This document shows, piece by piece, positions 15,325 through 23,698 of a stretch of DNA of 64,000 bases; position 1 is the first letter of the stretch, and each line of letters begins with the position of its first letter. The translations under genes and the position numbers were made by a program. The notes below the pieces were generated by a model, which saw only the letters and a list, made by a program, of their open reading frames with translations, was not told the origin of the DNA and made no database searches. The DNA comes from Streptomyces canus (GTDB lineage Bacteria; Actinomycetota; Actinomycetes; Streptomycetales; Streptomycetaceae): assembly GCF_001514145.1 (NCBI RefSeq), contig NZ_KQ948662.1:182124-246123 (forward strand), read 5' to 3'.

Positions 15325-16944
15325 TCAGCAGCCGCTGCGTTCGCCGGTCAGCACCCCCTGAGCGGTGGTGAGAGAACGGTCGTAGCAGCCGGTCGAACCG
15401 CGGATCCGGTAATGCTCGCTCGTCGTGCCGACCGCGTGCCGCTGGTCGCGCGGGACGTTGATCGTGTACGTGGCGTCGCCCGCGTAGGTGTCGTCGAGCC
15501 GGGACCACCCCGTGCGGTGGCCCGCTCGGATCACCGAGGCTTCGGCACGGTCACCGAGGATCAGCACGGTGCGCAGCCGGTCGCCCGTGCCGATGGTGGT
15601 CGTGCCGTCCATCGCGTACGTGCGGTGGGCGCGGGTGGTGCGGGCCGGTCCGCGACCGTCGACGCTGACCGACTCGTTGTCCCTCCAGGTCGCCTTGAGC
15701 GCGTCGGGGTTCTCGCCGTCGCCCCAGCGGTGGGTGGACGTGTTCGCCAGCGAGCGGCGGACCGTGGTCGTGACGCGGCCGTGCGAGGTGTCGACATATC
15801 CGGCGACGGTGAGCCGGTGGTCACCCTCGGTGTCCACGCGGTGTTCCGAACCCGGTGTGTACGTCGAGGAGTTGGCGAGGTCGCTGTTCTGGTGCGTGGT
15901 GAGCTTGCCTGCGACGTGGGTGCTCTTGGCGTCCTGCCAGACGAGGACGTTCACGGGGGTGCTCCAGCCCGGCTGCCCCTCGGGGACGCCGACGACCGCG
16001 ACCTCCACGCGGTGCGGGCGCCCGTCGTTGAGGATCCCGGCGAAGGGAGTCAGGTCGTATTCGATCGGCTTGATGTCGAAGGCACGGGGGCCGGGGACGA
16101 CGTACCAGAGGAAGGGATTGGACCAGCCACCCGTCCACACCGTCGGGAACGGAGCAGCGATCCCCGCGAGCCGGCCGTCGACCTTGATCTGCACCTCACG
16201 GTAGGGACCGTTGTCGGCCTGGCAGGAGTACGGCGCTTCGGACGGCACCGTCAGGTACCAGTACTCCTCACAGCCGCCGCCCGAACCGGTGGCGTACACC
16301 TCGGCGAGAATGCGCTCGCTGTTGCGCGGAGTGGTGAGGGTGTTGTCGTCGAGCGTCAGCACACGGTCCGGCGCCGGGGCCTGTCGCCCCTCGTAGAACG
16401 TGAGCGTGACCTTCACGTCGATGATCCCGGTGTACGTGTCGTCGACGACGTTTCCGATGAGCATCTCTACGTCGTGACCGGTGCGAAGGGTGTCGCTGTA
16501 GCGCGTGACGTCCTTCTCGACGGACCACTGGATACCGTCGGGCGAGGGCTGCGGTGTGGACGTACGGAAGACCTCGACCCCGCCGATGTGCAGATACCCG
16601 AGCCGGTCGAACTGCCGTCCCCTGACCTTGCCGTCCATGCGCAGCACGACCTTGCTCCAGCGGTCGCCGCAGCCCTCGGGAGGTGTGTAGGTACCGGTGT
16701 ACGGGGTGAAATCGCGGAACTGCGCTTCGGCGACAGTGAGTTGGCAGGACTTGCCAGAGGGCTTGGCGACGGGTGGTGCCGCGGTGAGGGGGTCGTGCCA
16801 GTCGGTTCCGAACTCGGCGGGGAGGTCGGCGGACTGGGCTGCCACGGAGGGAGCCTCCGCGGGCTGGGCGGGGGTCGCCCCGAGCAGGGTGCCCGCCAGG
16901 AGGGTCGCCCCTGCGAGCATGGACATGACGATCCGTCTCTTCAT
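15325..16944 (-). CDS. secreted PNGase A-like glycoamidase
   Basis: 539 residues. The N-terminus (MKRRIVMSMLAGATLLAGTL...) is a signal peptide. The domain that follows matches the N-terminal part of peptide-N4-(N-acetyl-beta-glucosaminyl)asparagine amidase A: CGDRWSKVVLRMDGKVRGRQ, FDRLGYLHIGGVEVFRTSTP, then GIQWSVEKDVTRYS and GNVVDDTYTG, all in family order. The C-terminal half has beta-rich tandem sequence with WGDGENPD. The family removes N-glycans from glycopeptides in plants, fungi and some bacteria. A secreted form fits use of glycoprotein in soil. Stands alone on the minus strand; no clear Shine-Dalgarno. Confidence 0.75.
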   Translation of the reverse strand: MKRRIVMSMLAGATLLAGTLLGATPAQPAEAPSVAAQSADLPAEFGTDWHDPLTAAPPVAKPSGKSCQLTVAEAQFRDFTPYTGTYTPPEGCGDRWSKVVLRMDGKVRGRQFDRLGYLHIGGVEVFRTSTPQPSPDGIQWSVEKDVTRYSDTLRTGHDVEMLIGNVVDDTYTGIIDVKVTLTFYEGRQAPAPDRVLTLDDNTLTTPRNSERILAEVYATGSGGGCEEYWYLTVPSEAPYSCQADNGPYREVQIKVDGRLAGIAAPFPTVWTGGWSNPFLWYVVPGPRAFDIKPIEYDLTPFAGILNDGRPHRVEVAVVGVPEGQPGWSTPVNVLVWQDAKSTHVAGKLTTHQNSDLANSSTYTPGSEHRVDTEGDHRLTVAGYVDTSHGRVTTTVRRSLANTSTHRWGDGENPDALKATWRDNESVSVDGRGPARTTRAHRTYAMDGTTTIGTGDRLRTVLILGDRAEASVIRAGHRTGWSRLDDTYAGDATYTINVPRDQRHAVGTTSEHYRIRGSTGCYDRSLTTAQGVLTGERSGC

Positions 16945-17000
16945 GGCCGTGTTCTACGGCGAGTTGGCCATCCCCCGCAATGCCGCCTCCCGCCACGAGC

Positions 17001-17726
17001 TCAGGCCCTCAGGTCCGCCCTGTCCCCCATCACCACCACGGGATGCCGGTCCGGATCGAGCGTGCGCAGCAGGTACCGCATCGCCGCCCTGGACACGCTG
17101 ACACAGGCGGACGTACCACTGCCGTGATCCATGTGCAGCCAGATACCGCCGCCCTTGGCGTAACCCTGGGGCCGGGCCTGGTTGTTGGGCGGCGTGCCCT
17201 CGATCCGGTTGTAGTCGATGGCGATGACGTAGTCGAAGTCGTGCCAGTAGGACCGGGGCCACCAGCGTGGGGCCGCGATGGCGGCGGATCGCGTGTACGG
17301 CAGCCGGGCCCCGGGGTCCGGGAGCACGCCCCCGGCGTCGCTGAGCGTGAACACGCCGACAGGGCTGCGTTTGTCGCCCTCGTGGTGGCCGGTGGTCCAG
17401 CCCTTCTTGCCGTTGTGCGCGGGCCAGCCGCGGACGCGGTCCCAGGTGGAACCGTGCTTGGTGTAGAGCACGACGGTGGCGTCCGCGGAGTCCTTGCCGT
17501 CGCCGTATACCGCGACGACCTGGCGGGACGCGGCGGGGATGCGGCGCTGGAGGCGGTCGCCGACGCCGGGGACGCGGGTCGGTCCATCCGCGGGCTTGTC
17601 GGCGGCCTTGGTGTGGGGGTTGCCGGTGCCTGCCGGGCCCGGGCCTCCGCATCCTCCCAGGGGGATCAGCAGCGCTCCCAGGAGCGTCGTCATCACCACG
17701 GCACGTCGTGCGTCTCCGCCTCGCAT
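17001..17726 (-). CDS. L,D-transpeptidase-family lipoprotein
   Basis: 241 residues from ATG 17726 (GGAG just upstream; a later ATG at residue 12 is possible). Signal with lipobox LIPLGGCGG. The catalytic YkuD-like core shows GDKRSPVGVF, the His in IWLHMDHG and the Cys in SGTSACVSVS, in the H-x(n)-S-x-x-C-V arrangement of L,D-transpeptidases. Expected to act outside the membrane on peptidoglycan or as a related amide-forming enzyme; no PG-binding domain is seen, so target is uncertain. Transcribed leftward toward the glycoamidase gene, 56 nt gap. Confidence 0.75.
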   Translation of the reverse strand: MRGGDARRAVVMTTLLGALLIPLGGCGGPGPAGTGNPHTKAADKPADGPTRVPGVGDRLQRRIPAASRQVVAVYGDGKDSADATVVLYTKHGSTWDRVRGWPAHNGKKGWTTGHHEGDKRSPVGVFTLSDAGGVLPDPGARLPYTRSAAIAAPRWWPRSYWHDFDYVIAIDYNRIEGTPPNNQARPQGYAKGGGIWLHMDHGSGTSACVSVSRAAMRYLLRTLDPDRHPVVVMGDRADLRA

Positions 17727-17906
17727 CGCTCCATGGTCGCACCGCGGGCCGGGGAAAACCGACTCCACGAGCGCAGCCGCTTCTCTGCGGCGCGGCGGAA
17801 AACCTGTTGCCTTTGACCACGCTCTGCCGCGACCCTTTCACGGTTTGCAGCCGCCGTGTGCGGCTCCCTCCCACCCCGCTGACACGAGCCACTGGACGTC
17901 ACCGTC

Positions 17907-19703
17907 ATGCAGATCCAAGACCTTCCGTATCGCGACCCGGGTGTGCCCGACGCACGCTCGGGCTCCCGGTTCCTGTGGTGGCTCTTCAGGAACCAACTGG
18001 GCGGACAGCTCAAGTCACTTGCCTGGGGACTGCTGCACTTCCTCTCCATCTCCGCGCTGCCCTTCTGCGTCGGCGTGGCCGTCCAGGCGGTCGTCGACCA
18101 CTCGGGCCGCCGACTCGCCCTCGCGGGCGGCCTGCTGGTGCTGTGCTGCATCGGCAGCGCGCTCGGCGACACCTTCCTGCACCGCTCCGCCGTCACCAAC
18201 TGGATCACGGCCGCCGCGCGCGTCCAGCAGCTGCTGGCCCACAAGGCCGCCAACCTGGGCTCGGCGCTGACCCGACGGGTCGCGGCCGGCGAGGTCGTGG
18301 CCGTCTCCACCGGCGACGTCGAGAAGATCGGCTGGTTCGTGGAGGCCTGGTCGCGGTTCACCGCGGCGGCGGTCACCATCGTCGTGGTCTGTGCCGGAAT
18401 GGTCGTCTACCAGCCGCAACTCGGCGTGCTGGTCGCCGTAGGCCTGCCGGTCCTGGCCCTCGCGGCGCTGCCGCTGCTGCCCCGGGCGACCCGGCGCGCC
18501 GACTTCCAGCGCGAGAAGGCCGGCCGCGCCACCGAGCTGGCCTCCGACACCGTCGCCGGCCTGCGGGTGCTGCGCGGCATCGGCGGCGAGGAGCTCTTCC
18601 TCGACCGCTACCGCAGGGCCTCCCAGGAGGTCCGTCACGCGGCCGTGCGCAGCGCCCGGATGTGGTCCCTGATCGCCGCCATCCAGGTACTGCTGCCCGG
18701 ACTGCTGCTCATCGCGGTCGTCTGGTACGGCGTCCACCTGGCCCGTCAGGGCCGCGTCGAGATCGGCGAACTGGTCGCCGTCTACAGCTCGGTCATGATC
18801 CTGTCCTATCCGCTGCGGCACTTCGAGGAGATCGCCATGGCGTACTCCTTCTCCCGGCCCTCAGCCACGCGGGCCGCCCGGGTGCTGTCGCTGGAGCGCG
18901 CCATGTCCGCCGAGGGCTCGCGGGACAGGGCCGGGGACAGCCTGCCGGCCGGGGATCTGTACGACCCGGCCACCGGTCTGCTCGCCCCCTCCGGCCGGCT
19001 CACCGCGGTGGTATGCGGCGACCCGGACGCGGCGGGAGTGCTCGCCGAGCGCCTCGGCGGGCACCCCTCGGAAGAGGGCACGTCGGTGCTGCTGGGCGGA
19101 GTGCCGCTGGACGAGTTGCCGCTCGGTTCGGCGCGCACGGCGGTCCTGGTCCAGGACAAGGACCCGGTCCTGCTCTCGGGGACCCTGCGCGAACTGCTCG
19201 ACGTGCCCGCCTCAGGCGCTGTCGGCGCCGAGGAGGCGCTCGCGGCCGCGCAGTGCGCGGACGTGCTGGCCGCCCTGGTCCAGGGGTCCTTGGGCGCCGA
19301 GGACCCGATGGACGCGCGCATCACCGAGCGCGGACGGTCCCTGTCGGGCGGCCAGCGCCAGCGGCTCGCCCTGGCCCGGTCCCTGTTCACCGACCCGGAG
19401 GTGCTCGTCCTGGACGAGCCGACCTCCGCCGTCGACTCGCACACCGAGGCACGGATCGCACAGGGGGTGCGGGACCTGCGGGCCGGGCGCACCACCGTGG
19501 TGTTCACCTCCTCGCCGCTGCTCCTGGACCACGCCGACCGCGTGGTGCTCGTGCACGAGGGCGAGGTCGCGGCGGTCGGCGTGCACCGCGACCTGGCGCG
19601 CAAGGAACCGCGGTACCGGGCGGTCGTCACCCGCGAGACGGACGAAGAGGCCGCCCTCAACGGCGTACTGAACGAACTGGAAGAGATCGAGGAGACAGCA
19701 TGA
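17907..19703 (+). CDS. ABC exporter half with degenerate ATP site (subunit A)
   Basis: 598 residues: type I exporter membrane domain (about 30-320) plus ATPase (about 345-580). The P-loop position reads VVCGDPDAAGVL and lacks the G-K-S/T of Walker A, and the H-loop is FTSSPLLL without His. The signature LSGGQRQRLALAR and Walker B VLVLDEPTSAVD are intact. Its stop overlaps the next gene's start (ATGA), and that partner has the opposite defect, so they must form a heterodimer with one catalytic site. No Shine-Dalgarno stronger than TGGACG. Substrate unknown. Confidence 0.85.
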   Translation: MQIQDLPYRDPGVPDARSGSRFLWWLFRNQLGGQLKSLAWGLLHFLSISALPFCVGVAVQAVVDHSGRRLALAGGLLVLCCIGSALGDTFLHRSAVTNWITAAARVQQLLAHKAANLGSALTRRVAAGEVVAVSTGDVEKIGWFVEAWSRFTAAAVTIVVVCAGMVVYQPQLGVLVAVGLPVLALAALPLLPRATRRADFQREKAGRATELASDTVAGLRVLRGIGGEELFLDRYRRASQEVRHAAVRSARMWSLIAAIQVLLPGLLLIAVVWYGVHLARQGRVEIGELVAVYSSVMILSYPLRHFEEIAMAYSFSRPSATRAARVLSLERAMSAEGSRDRAGDSLPAGDLYDPATGLLAPSGRLTAVVCGDPDAAGVLAERLGGHPSEEGTSVLLGGVPLDELPLGSARTAVLVQDKDPVLLSGTLRELLDVPASGAVGAEEALAAAQCADVLAALVQGSLGAEDPMDARITERGRSLSGGQRQRLALARSLFTDPEVLVLDEPTSAVDSHTEARIAQGVRDLRAGRTTVVFTSSPLLLDHADRVVLVHEGEVAAVGVHRDLARKEPRYRAVVTRETDEEAALNGVLNELEEIEETA

Positions 19704-21481
19704 TCGGCGTCGCGCCACCGGCCTACGACCCGGCGGCCCCGACGACGGCGAACACCCTGCCCGTCGGAGCCACCGCGACCGTACGCGCCTACGTGGCCGA
19801 ACTGTTCCACCGGCACCGCCGCGCCTTCGCGCTCCTCGTCGGGGTCAACACGGTCTCGGTCGTGGCCTCCATGGTCGGGCCCTGGCTGCTCGGTGACCTC
19901 GTCGAGCGGGTGTCGGACGGAGCGAAGGAACTCCATCTGGAGCTGACGGCCGGGCTGTTCCTGATCTCGCTGATCGTCCAGGCCGTGTTCGTACGGGAGG
20001 TGCGGCTGCGCGGTTCGATGCTCGGCGAACGCATGCTGGCCGACCTGCGCGAGGACTTCCTCGTACGGTCGGTCGGCCTGCCGCCCGGCGTCCTGGAGCG
20101 GGCCGGGACCGGTGACCTGCTGTCCCGGATCACGACGGACATCGACCGGCTCGGCAACGCGATGCGCGAGGCCGTGCCACAGCTGGCGATCGGCGTGGTG
20201 TGGGCTGCCCTGCTGCTCGGCGGGCTCGTGATCACCGCGCCGCCGCTGGCCGCCGCAGTGCTGCTCGCCCTGCCGTTGCTGGTGGTCGGCTGCCGCTGGT
20301 ACTTCAAGCGGGCGCCGTCCGCGTACCGCTCGGAGGCCGCCGGATACGCGGCCGTGGCCGCCGCGCTCGCGGAGACCGTGGACGCCGGACGCACCGTCGA
20401 GGCGCAGCGGCTGAGCGCCCGCCGCATCGAGCTGTCGGAACAGCGGATCAAGGAGTGGACCGCCTGGGAGCGCTACACCCTGTGGCTGCGGTCGGTCCTC
20501 TTCCCGTGCATCAACGTCAGCCACGTGATGATCCTTTCGTCGGTGCTGATGGTCGGCGGGGTCTTCGTGCTCCAGGGCTGGATCGGGGTCGGTCAGCTGA
20601 CGACGGGCGCGCTGATCGCGCAGATGCTCGTCGACCCGGTCGGGCTGATCCTGCGCTGGTACGACGAGCTGCAGGTGGCCCAGGTGTCGCTGGCCCGGCT
20701 GGTCGGGGTCCGGGACATCGAGCCTTCCAGCGGGGACGCCGGGCTCGCTCCCGACGGGCGGGACGTGCACGCGGACCGGGTGCACTTCGGCTACGTGGAG
20801 GGCGTGGACGTCCTGCGCAAGGTGTCCCTGGAGGTCGCCCCCGGCACGAGGCTGGCACTGGTGGGTCCCTCGGGTGCCGGCAAGTCCACCCTCGGCCGTC
20901 TCCTGGCCGGGATCTACGCGCCCCGGGACGGCCGCATCACCCTCGGCGGCGCCGAACTGTCCCGGATGCCCGCCGAACGCGTCCGTGAGCACGTGGCCCT
21001 CGTCAACCAGGAGCACCACGTCTTCGTGGGCTCCCTGCGCGACAACCTCCTGCTCGCCCGCACGGACGCCACGGACGCCGAGCTCTGGGCGGCCCTCGGC
21101 GCGGTCGACGCGGACGGATGGGCGGGTGCGCTCGACGAGGGTCTGGACACCGAGGTCGGCTCGGGCGGCCTGACCGTCACCCCGGCCCAGGCCCAGCAGG
21201 TCGCGCTGGCCCGGCTGGTGCTGGCCGACCCGCACACCCTGGTCCTGGACGAGGCGACGTCGTTGCTGGACCCCCGGGCCGCACGCCACCTCGAACGTTC
21301 CCTGGCCCGCGTCCTCGACGGCCGCACGGTGGTCGCCATCGCCCACCGCCTGCACACCGCCCACGACGCGGACGTCATCGCCGTCGTCGAGAACGGCCGC
21401 ATCAGCGAGCTGGGCAGCCATGACGAGCTCGTCGCGGCGGACGGGGCGTATGCGGCGTTGTGGAGGTCTTGGCACGGGTGA
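19700..21481 (+). CDS. ABC exporter half with degenerate signature (subunit B)
   Basis: 593 residues, start overlapping the upstream stop by 4 nt (ATGA), so translation is coupled. Membrane domain about 45-330, ATPase about 350-590. Walker A GPSGAGKST, Walker B TLVLDEATSLLD with catalytic Glu and H-loop IAHRL are intact, but the signature is VTPAQAQQVALAR instead of LSGGQ. With subunit A this gives one complete site (Walker A of B plus signature of A) and one fully degenerate site, as in heterodimeric exporters of the TM287/288 and BmrCD type. Followed directly by a G-rich element and C-rich repeats. Confidence 0.85.
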   Translation: MIGVAPPAYDPAAPTTANTLPVGATATVRAYVAELFHRHRRAFALLVGVNTVSVVASMVGPWLLGDLVERVSDGAKELHLELTAGLFLISLIVQAVFVREVRLRGSMLGERMLADLREDFLVRSVGLPPGVLERAGTGDLLSRITTDIDRLGNAMREAVPQLAIGVVWAALLLGGLVITAPPLAAAVLLALPLLVVGCRWYFKRAPSAYRSEAAGYAAVAAALAETVDAGRTVEAQRLSARRIELSEQRIKEWTAWERYTLWLRSVLFPCINVSHVMILSSVLMVGGVFVLQGWIGVGQLTTGALIAQMLVDPVGLILRWYDELQVAQVSLARLVGVRDIEPSSGDAGLAPDGRDVHADRVHFGYVEGVDVLRKVSLEVAPGTRLALVGPSGAGKSTLGRLLAGIYAPRDGRITLGGAELSRMPAERVREHVALVNQEHHVFVGSLRDNLLLARTDATDAELWAALGAVDADGWAGALDEGLDTEVGSGGLTVTPAQAQQVALARLVLADPHTLVLDEATSLLDPRAARHLERSLARVLDGRTVVAIAHRLHTAHDADVIAVVENGRISELGSHDELVAADGAYAALWRSWHG

Positions 21482-21485
21482 GAGT

Positions 21486-21514
21486 GGGGGTGGGGCATGG
21501 GGTGGGGGTGGGGG
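21486..21514 (+). other. G-run element, G-quadruplex potential
   Basis: Five runs of four or five G separated by 1-3 nt, beginning 5 nt after the exporter stop codon. This fits an intramolecular G-quadruplex in the mRNA 3' end. The runs could also pair with CCCCACCCC at about 21538-21546 to make a hairpin, so a termination role is possible. Confidence 0.5.
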
Positions 21515-21518
21515 TGAC

Positions 21519-21745
21519 CCTCCGACGACCAGTCCAGCCCCACCCCGACCCACGCCACCGTCCGGCCCGACCCACACCCTCGGCCCTTCCGACAACCAGC
21601 CCAACCCACACCCGGCCCGCTCCAACAGGCCGCTCCAGCACACACACCGGCCCCTCCAACGACCGACCCGACCCACACCTGCGGCCCCTCTGACCACCGG
21701 CCCAACCCACACCCCGCCCCCTCCGACCACCGCTCAAGCCGGCGC
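21519..21745. repeat. degenerate 33-34 bp C-rich tandem repeat, about seven units
   Basis: Units begin near 21519, 21552, 21586, 21619, 21653, 21687 and 21720, steps of 33 or 34 bp. A typical unit runs CCTCCGAC, then ACCGGCCC and AACCCACACC. Because the period is not a constant multiple of three, it is not a coding repeat. The plus strand is nearly free of G in the body and the minus strand carries GGGTGTGGGTTGGG tracts. It fills most of the 443-bp gap between the exporter operon and the DUF5709 gene. Confidence 0.7.
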
Positions 21746-21924
21746 AGCGCCCCCGTGGCGTTGCGCTGTCCCGAAAGGGAGTGGAAGGCTGGACAGCAGC
21801 ACCGGCTCAGGGAGCGCCCGCGGACGGCATGGTTCGACGGCGGGCGCGGCAAGTGCCCCGTGAGTCCGTGGTCCGTCCCGGGCCGCGGGAGGACCGGGCC
21901 CGTCCCCTTCACCTGGAGGTACCC

Positions 21925-22395
21925 GTGGACAGCTCCGACGGATGGGGAGACGACGTCTACCAGCCCGACGGCTCCGAGATCCAGGACGACGCGGGGCTAC
22001 TCGACGCGGAGGACACCCTGGAGGACGACGGGGTCGGCGACCCTCTCGACCGCGGCTGGTCCCCGCCGGAGAGACCGTGGGCGGTGGAGCACAGCGGCGT
22101 GACGGCCGCGGAGCGCCGGCGGGGCGAGACGTTGGACCAACGGCTCGCGGAGGAGACGCCCGACCTCGCGCCGGCCGAAGGTGACGGCATCGGTGACTAC
22201 GAAGGCTCCGACGGCGAGCTCCTGGACAACGAGGTCGGCGCGATGCGCTCCGGCCGCCTCGTGGCCCCCGACGAAGGGGCCCACGAGGACGAGGAGAGCG
22301 CGCTGATCGCCACGGACGTGGGCATCGACGGTGCCGCGGCGTCCGCGGAGGAGGCCGCGATGCACATCGTCGACGAGGAGCCCCTGTCGGGCTGA
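21925..22395 (+). CDS. DUF5709 family protein
   Basis: 156 residues from GTG 21925, which follows GGAGG at 6 nt; longer in-frame starts upstream lack this. Very acidic, soluble, without signal peptide. Family features include the opening GDDVYQPDGSEIQDD, then LLDAEDTL, SPPERP, GVTAAE, DQRLAEE and the C-terminal GRLVAPDEGAH and DVGIDGAAASAEEAAMHIVD. DUF5709 proteins are common in Streptomyces; function unknown. 79 nt upstream of rpmE2, same direction, so possibly cotranscribed. Confidence 0.8.
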   Translation: MDSSDGWGDDVYQPDGSEIQDDAGLLDAEDTLEDDGVGDPLDRGWSPPERPWAVEHSGVTAAERRRGETLDQRLAEETPDLAPAEGDGIGDYEGSDGELLDNEVGAMRSGRLVAPDEGAHEDEESALIATDVGIDGAAASAEEAAMHIVDEEPLSG

Positions 22396-22474
22396 CCACC
22401 GTGGCCGGCCGACAGGTCCCAGCACTGCCCACCGCACCGCCCACGCCCCACCCCGCCCCGCAGAAGGAGCAGCC

Positions 22475-22735
22475 ATGCAGCAGGACAAGCAGCCCGACTA
22501 CCACCCGGTCGTCTTCCGTGACCGCTCCGCCGGCTACGCGTTCCTGACCCGGTCCACCGCCACCAGCGACCGGACCATCGACTGGGACGACGGCGAGACC
22601 TACCCGGTGGTGGACGTGGAGATCTCCTCCGAGAGCCACCCCTTCTACACCGGCAAGGCGCGGACGGTGGACTCCGAGGGACGTGTGGCCGCCTTCGAGC
22701 GGCGCTACGGAGGCGGGACCGGCCAGGGCAGCTGA
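22475..22735 (+). CDS. rpmE2: type B 50S ribosomal protein L31
   Basis: 86 residues, start preceded by GAAGGAG. The opening DYHPVVFRDRSAGYAFLTRS and the SSESHPFYTGK block are diagnostic for L31. It lacks the zinc-binding CxxC pairs of the ordinary form, so it is the zinc-independent paralogue (RpmE2/YtiA type) that replaces zinc L31 under zinc limitation. In Streptomyces such genes are often Zur-controlled; I see no Zur-like palindrome in the 79 nt upstream, so control may lie before the DUF5709 gene or be absent. Ends in a hairpin overlapping its stop. Confidence 0.9.
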   Translation: MQQDKQPDYHPVVFRDRSAGYAFLTRSTATSDRTIDWDDGETYPVVDVEISSESHPFYTGKARTVDSEGRVAAFERRYGGGTGQGS

Positions 22736-22749
22736 CGGAGGAATCCGTC
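22734..22749 (+). terminator. small hairpin overlapping rpmE2 stop
   Basis: GACGGA-GGAA-TCCGTC: a 6-bp stem closed by a GNRA-type GGAA tetraloop, starting inside the rpmE2 stop codon and lying 9 nt before the convergent membrane-protein gene's end. Confidence 0.55.
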
Positions 22750-22758
22750 GCCCCGGCC

Positions 22759-23553
22759 TCAGATGAAGTTGAGCGCCGCCGCGCAGCCCACTCCCCCGAG
22801 GAGCATGAACACCGGCATCAGCACCTTCAGCTCGACCCAGCTGCCCGCCCGGAACCGCATGAACTTCGGCGGGCCGATCGGGTACCAGCGCTTGCGGCCC
22901 ACCGGGATCGGCCACAGGACCGGGCAGCCGGAGACCGTCAGCGCGTCCCCGATGTCGTGCACGAGCGCGCCCAGCACGACCGGCAGCCCCAGCCACAGGT
23001 ACTCCTGGCCCGGCTGTGTGAACAGCCAGTCCGAGCCGTTGCCCGGCTTGTCCAGAATGCCCGCTATGATCCACGCGCTGGTCGCGGCCAGCAGCCAGAC
23101 CAGGACGTCGGCGCTGGAACCCCGGGTCGCCCGCCACAGCAGGCCCTCGATGGCCAGCACCATGTGCGCGAACAGGATCGCCAGCACCGCCCAGCGGCCG
23201 CCGGTGATCGCCGCCACCGAGCAGCCCGCGCCGATCATCACGGCCCACAGCCAGGTGTGGGTGAGCGTGCGGTGTCCGCCGGAGCGACGTGGGTCGCCCT
23301 GCTTCTTGGTGGCCTTGTAGACGGCGTACGAGAGTTTGTCGACGATCTCGCACAGGCCCCGCGAGACCGGCCCGAAGGCCCGCGAGATCGTGGCCGCCTT
23401 GTGGTCGAGGTCGGGAGCGAGCGCGGCGCCCGCGCAGATCAGGGCTCCAGCCAGCAGTACGGGCCACGGCATGGTGTGCCCCGTGGCGGCGGCCGCCGCT
23501 CCTACGCCCAGCCAGGCCGCGGCGCCCGACAGTGAGTGTGCTGGTCCCATCAT
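22759..23553 (-). CDS. YdjM-type membrane-bound metal-dependent hydrolase
   Basis: 264 residues starting at the double ATG at 23553; earlier in-frame starts have no better context. The protein starts MMGPAHSLSGAAAWL and contains APDLDHKAATISR, then GGHRTLTHTWL and a later ALVHDIGDALTVSG: the conserved H, D and H residues of the YdjM/YvdD membrane hydrolase family (PF04307). About five to six membrane helices. Members are predicted metal hydrolases of unknown substrate (LexA-regulated in E. coli). Divergent from the helicase gene. Confidence 0.8.
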   Translation of the reverse strand: MMGPAHSLSGAAAWLGVGAAAAATGHTMPWPVLLAGALICAGAALAPDLDHKAATISRAFGPVSRGLCEIVDKLSYAVYKATKKQGDPRRSGGHRTLTHTWLWAVMIGAGCSVAAITGGRWAVLAILFAHMVLAIEGLLWRATRGSSADVLVWLLAATSAWIIAGILDKPGNGSDWLFTQPGQEYLWLGLPVVLGALVHDIGDALTVSGCPVLWPIPVGRKRWYPIGPPKFMRFRAGSWVELKVLMPVFMLLGGVGCAAALNFI

Positions 23554-23698
23554 CGGCGTTGCCCGCCCCATTCCTCGTGTGCCACTGTCCAGTTGACCGG
23601 CTGCGCTGACGCTCCGTCGGCGACACAGCGTACTGGTCGTGATCTTCCCACTCGCATCCGATTCCCCCATCGGGCATCCGGGCAGGCAAGATGGGTGG

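Noticed and set aside
21519..21745. CRISPR-like array in the C-rich repeat
   Set aside because: Units are degenerate, contiguous without unique spacers, and there are no cas genes.
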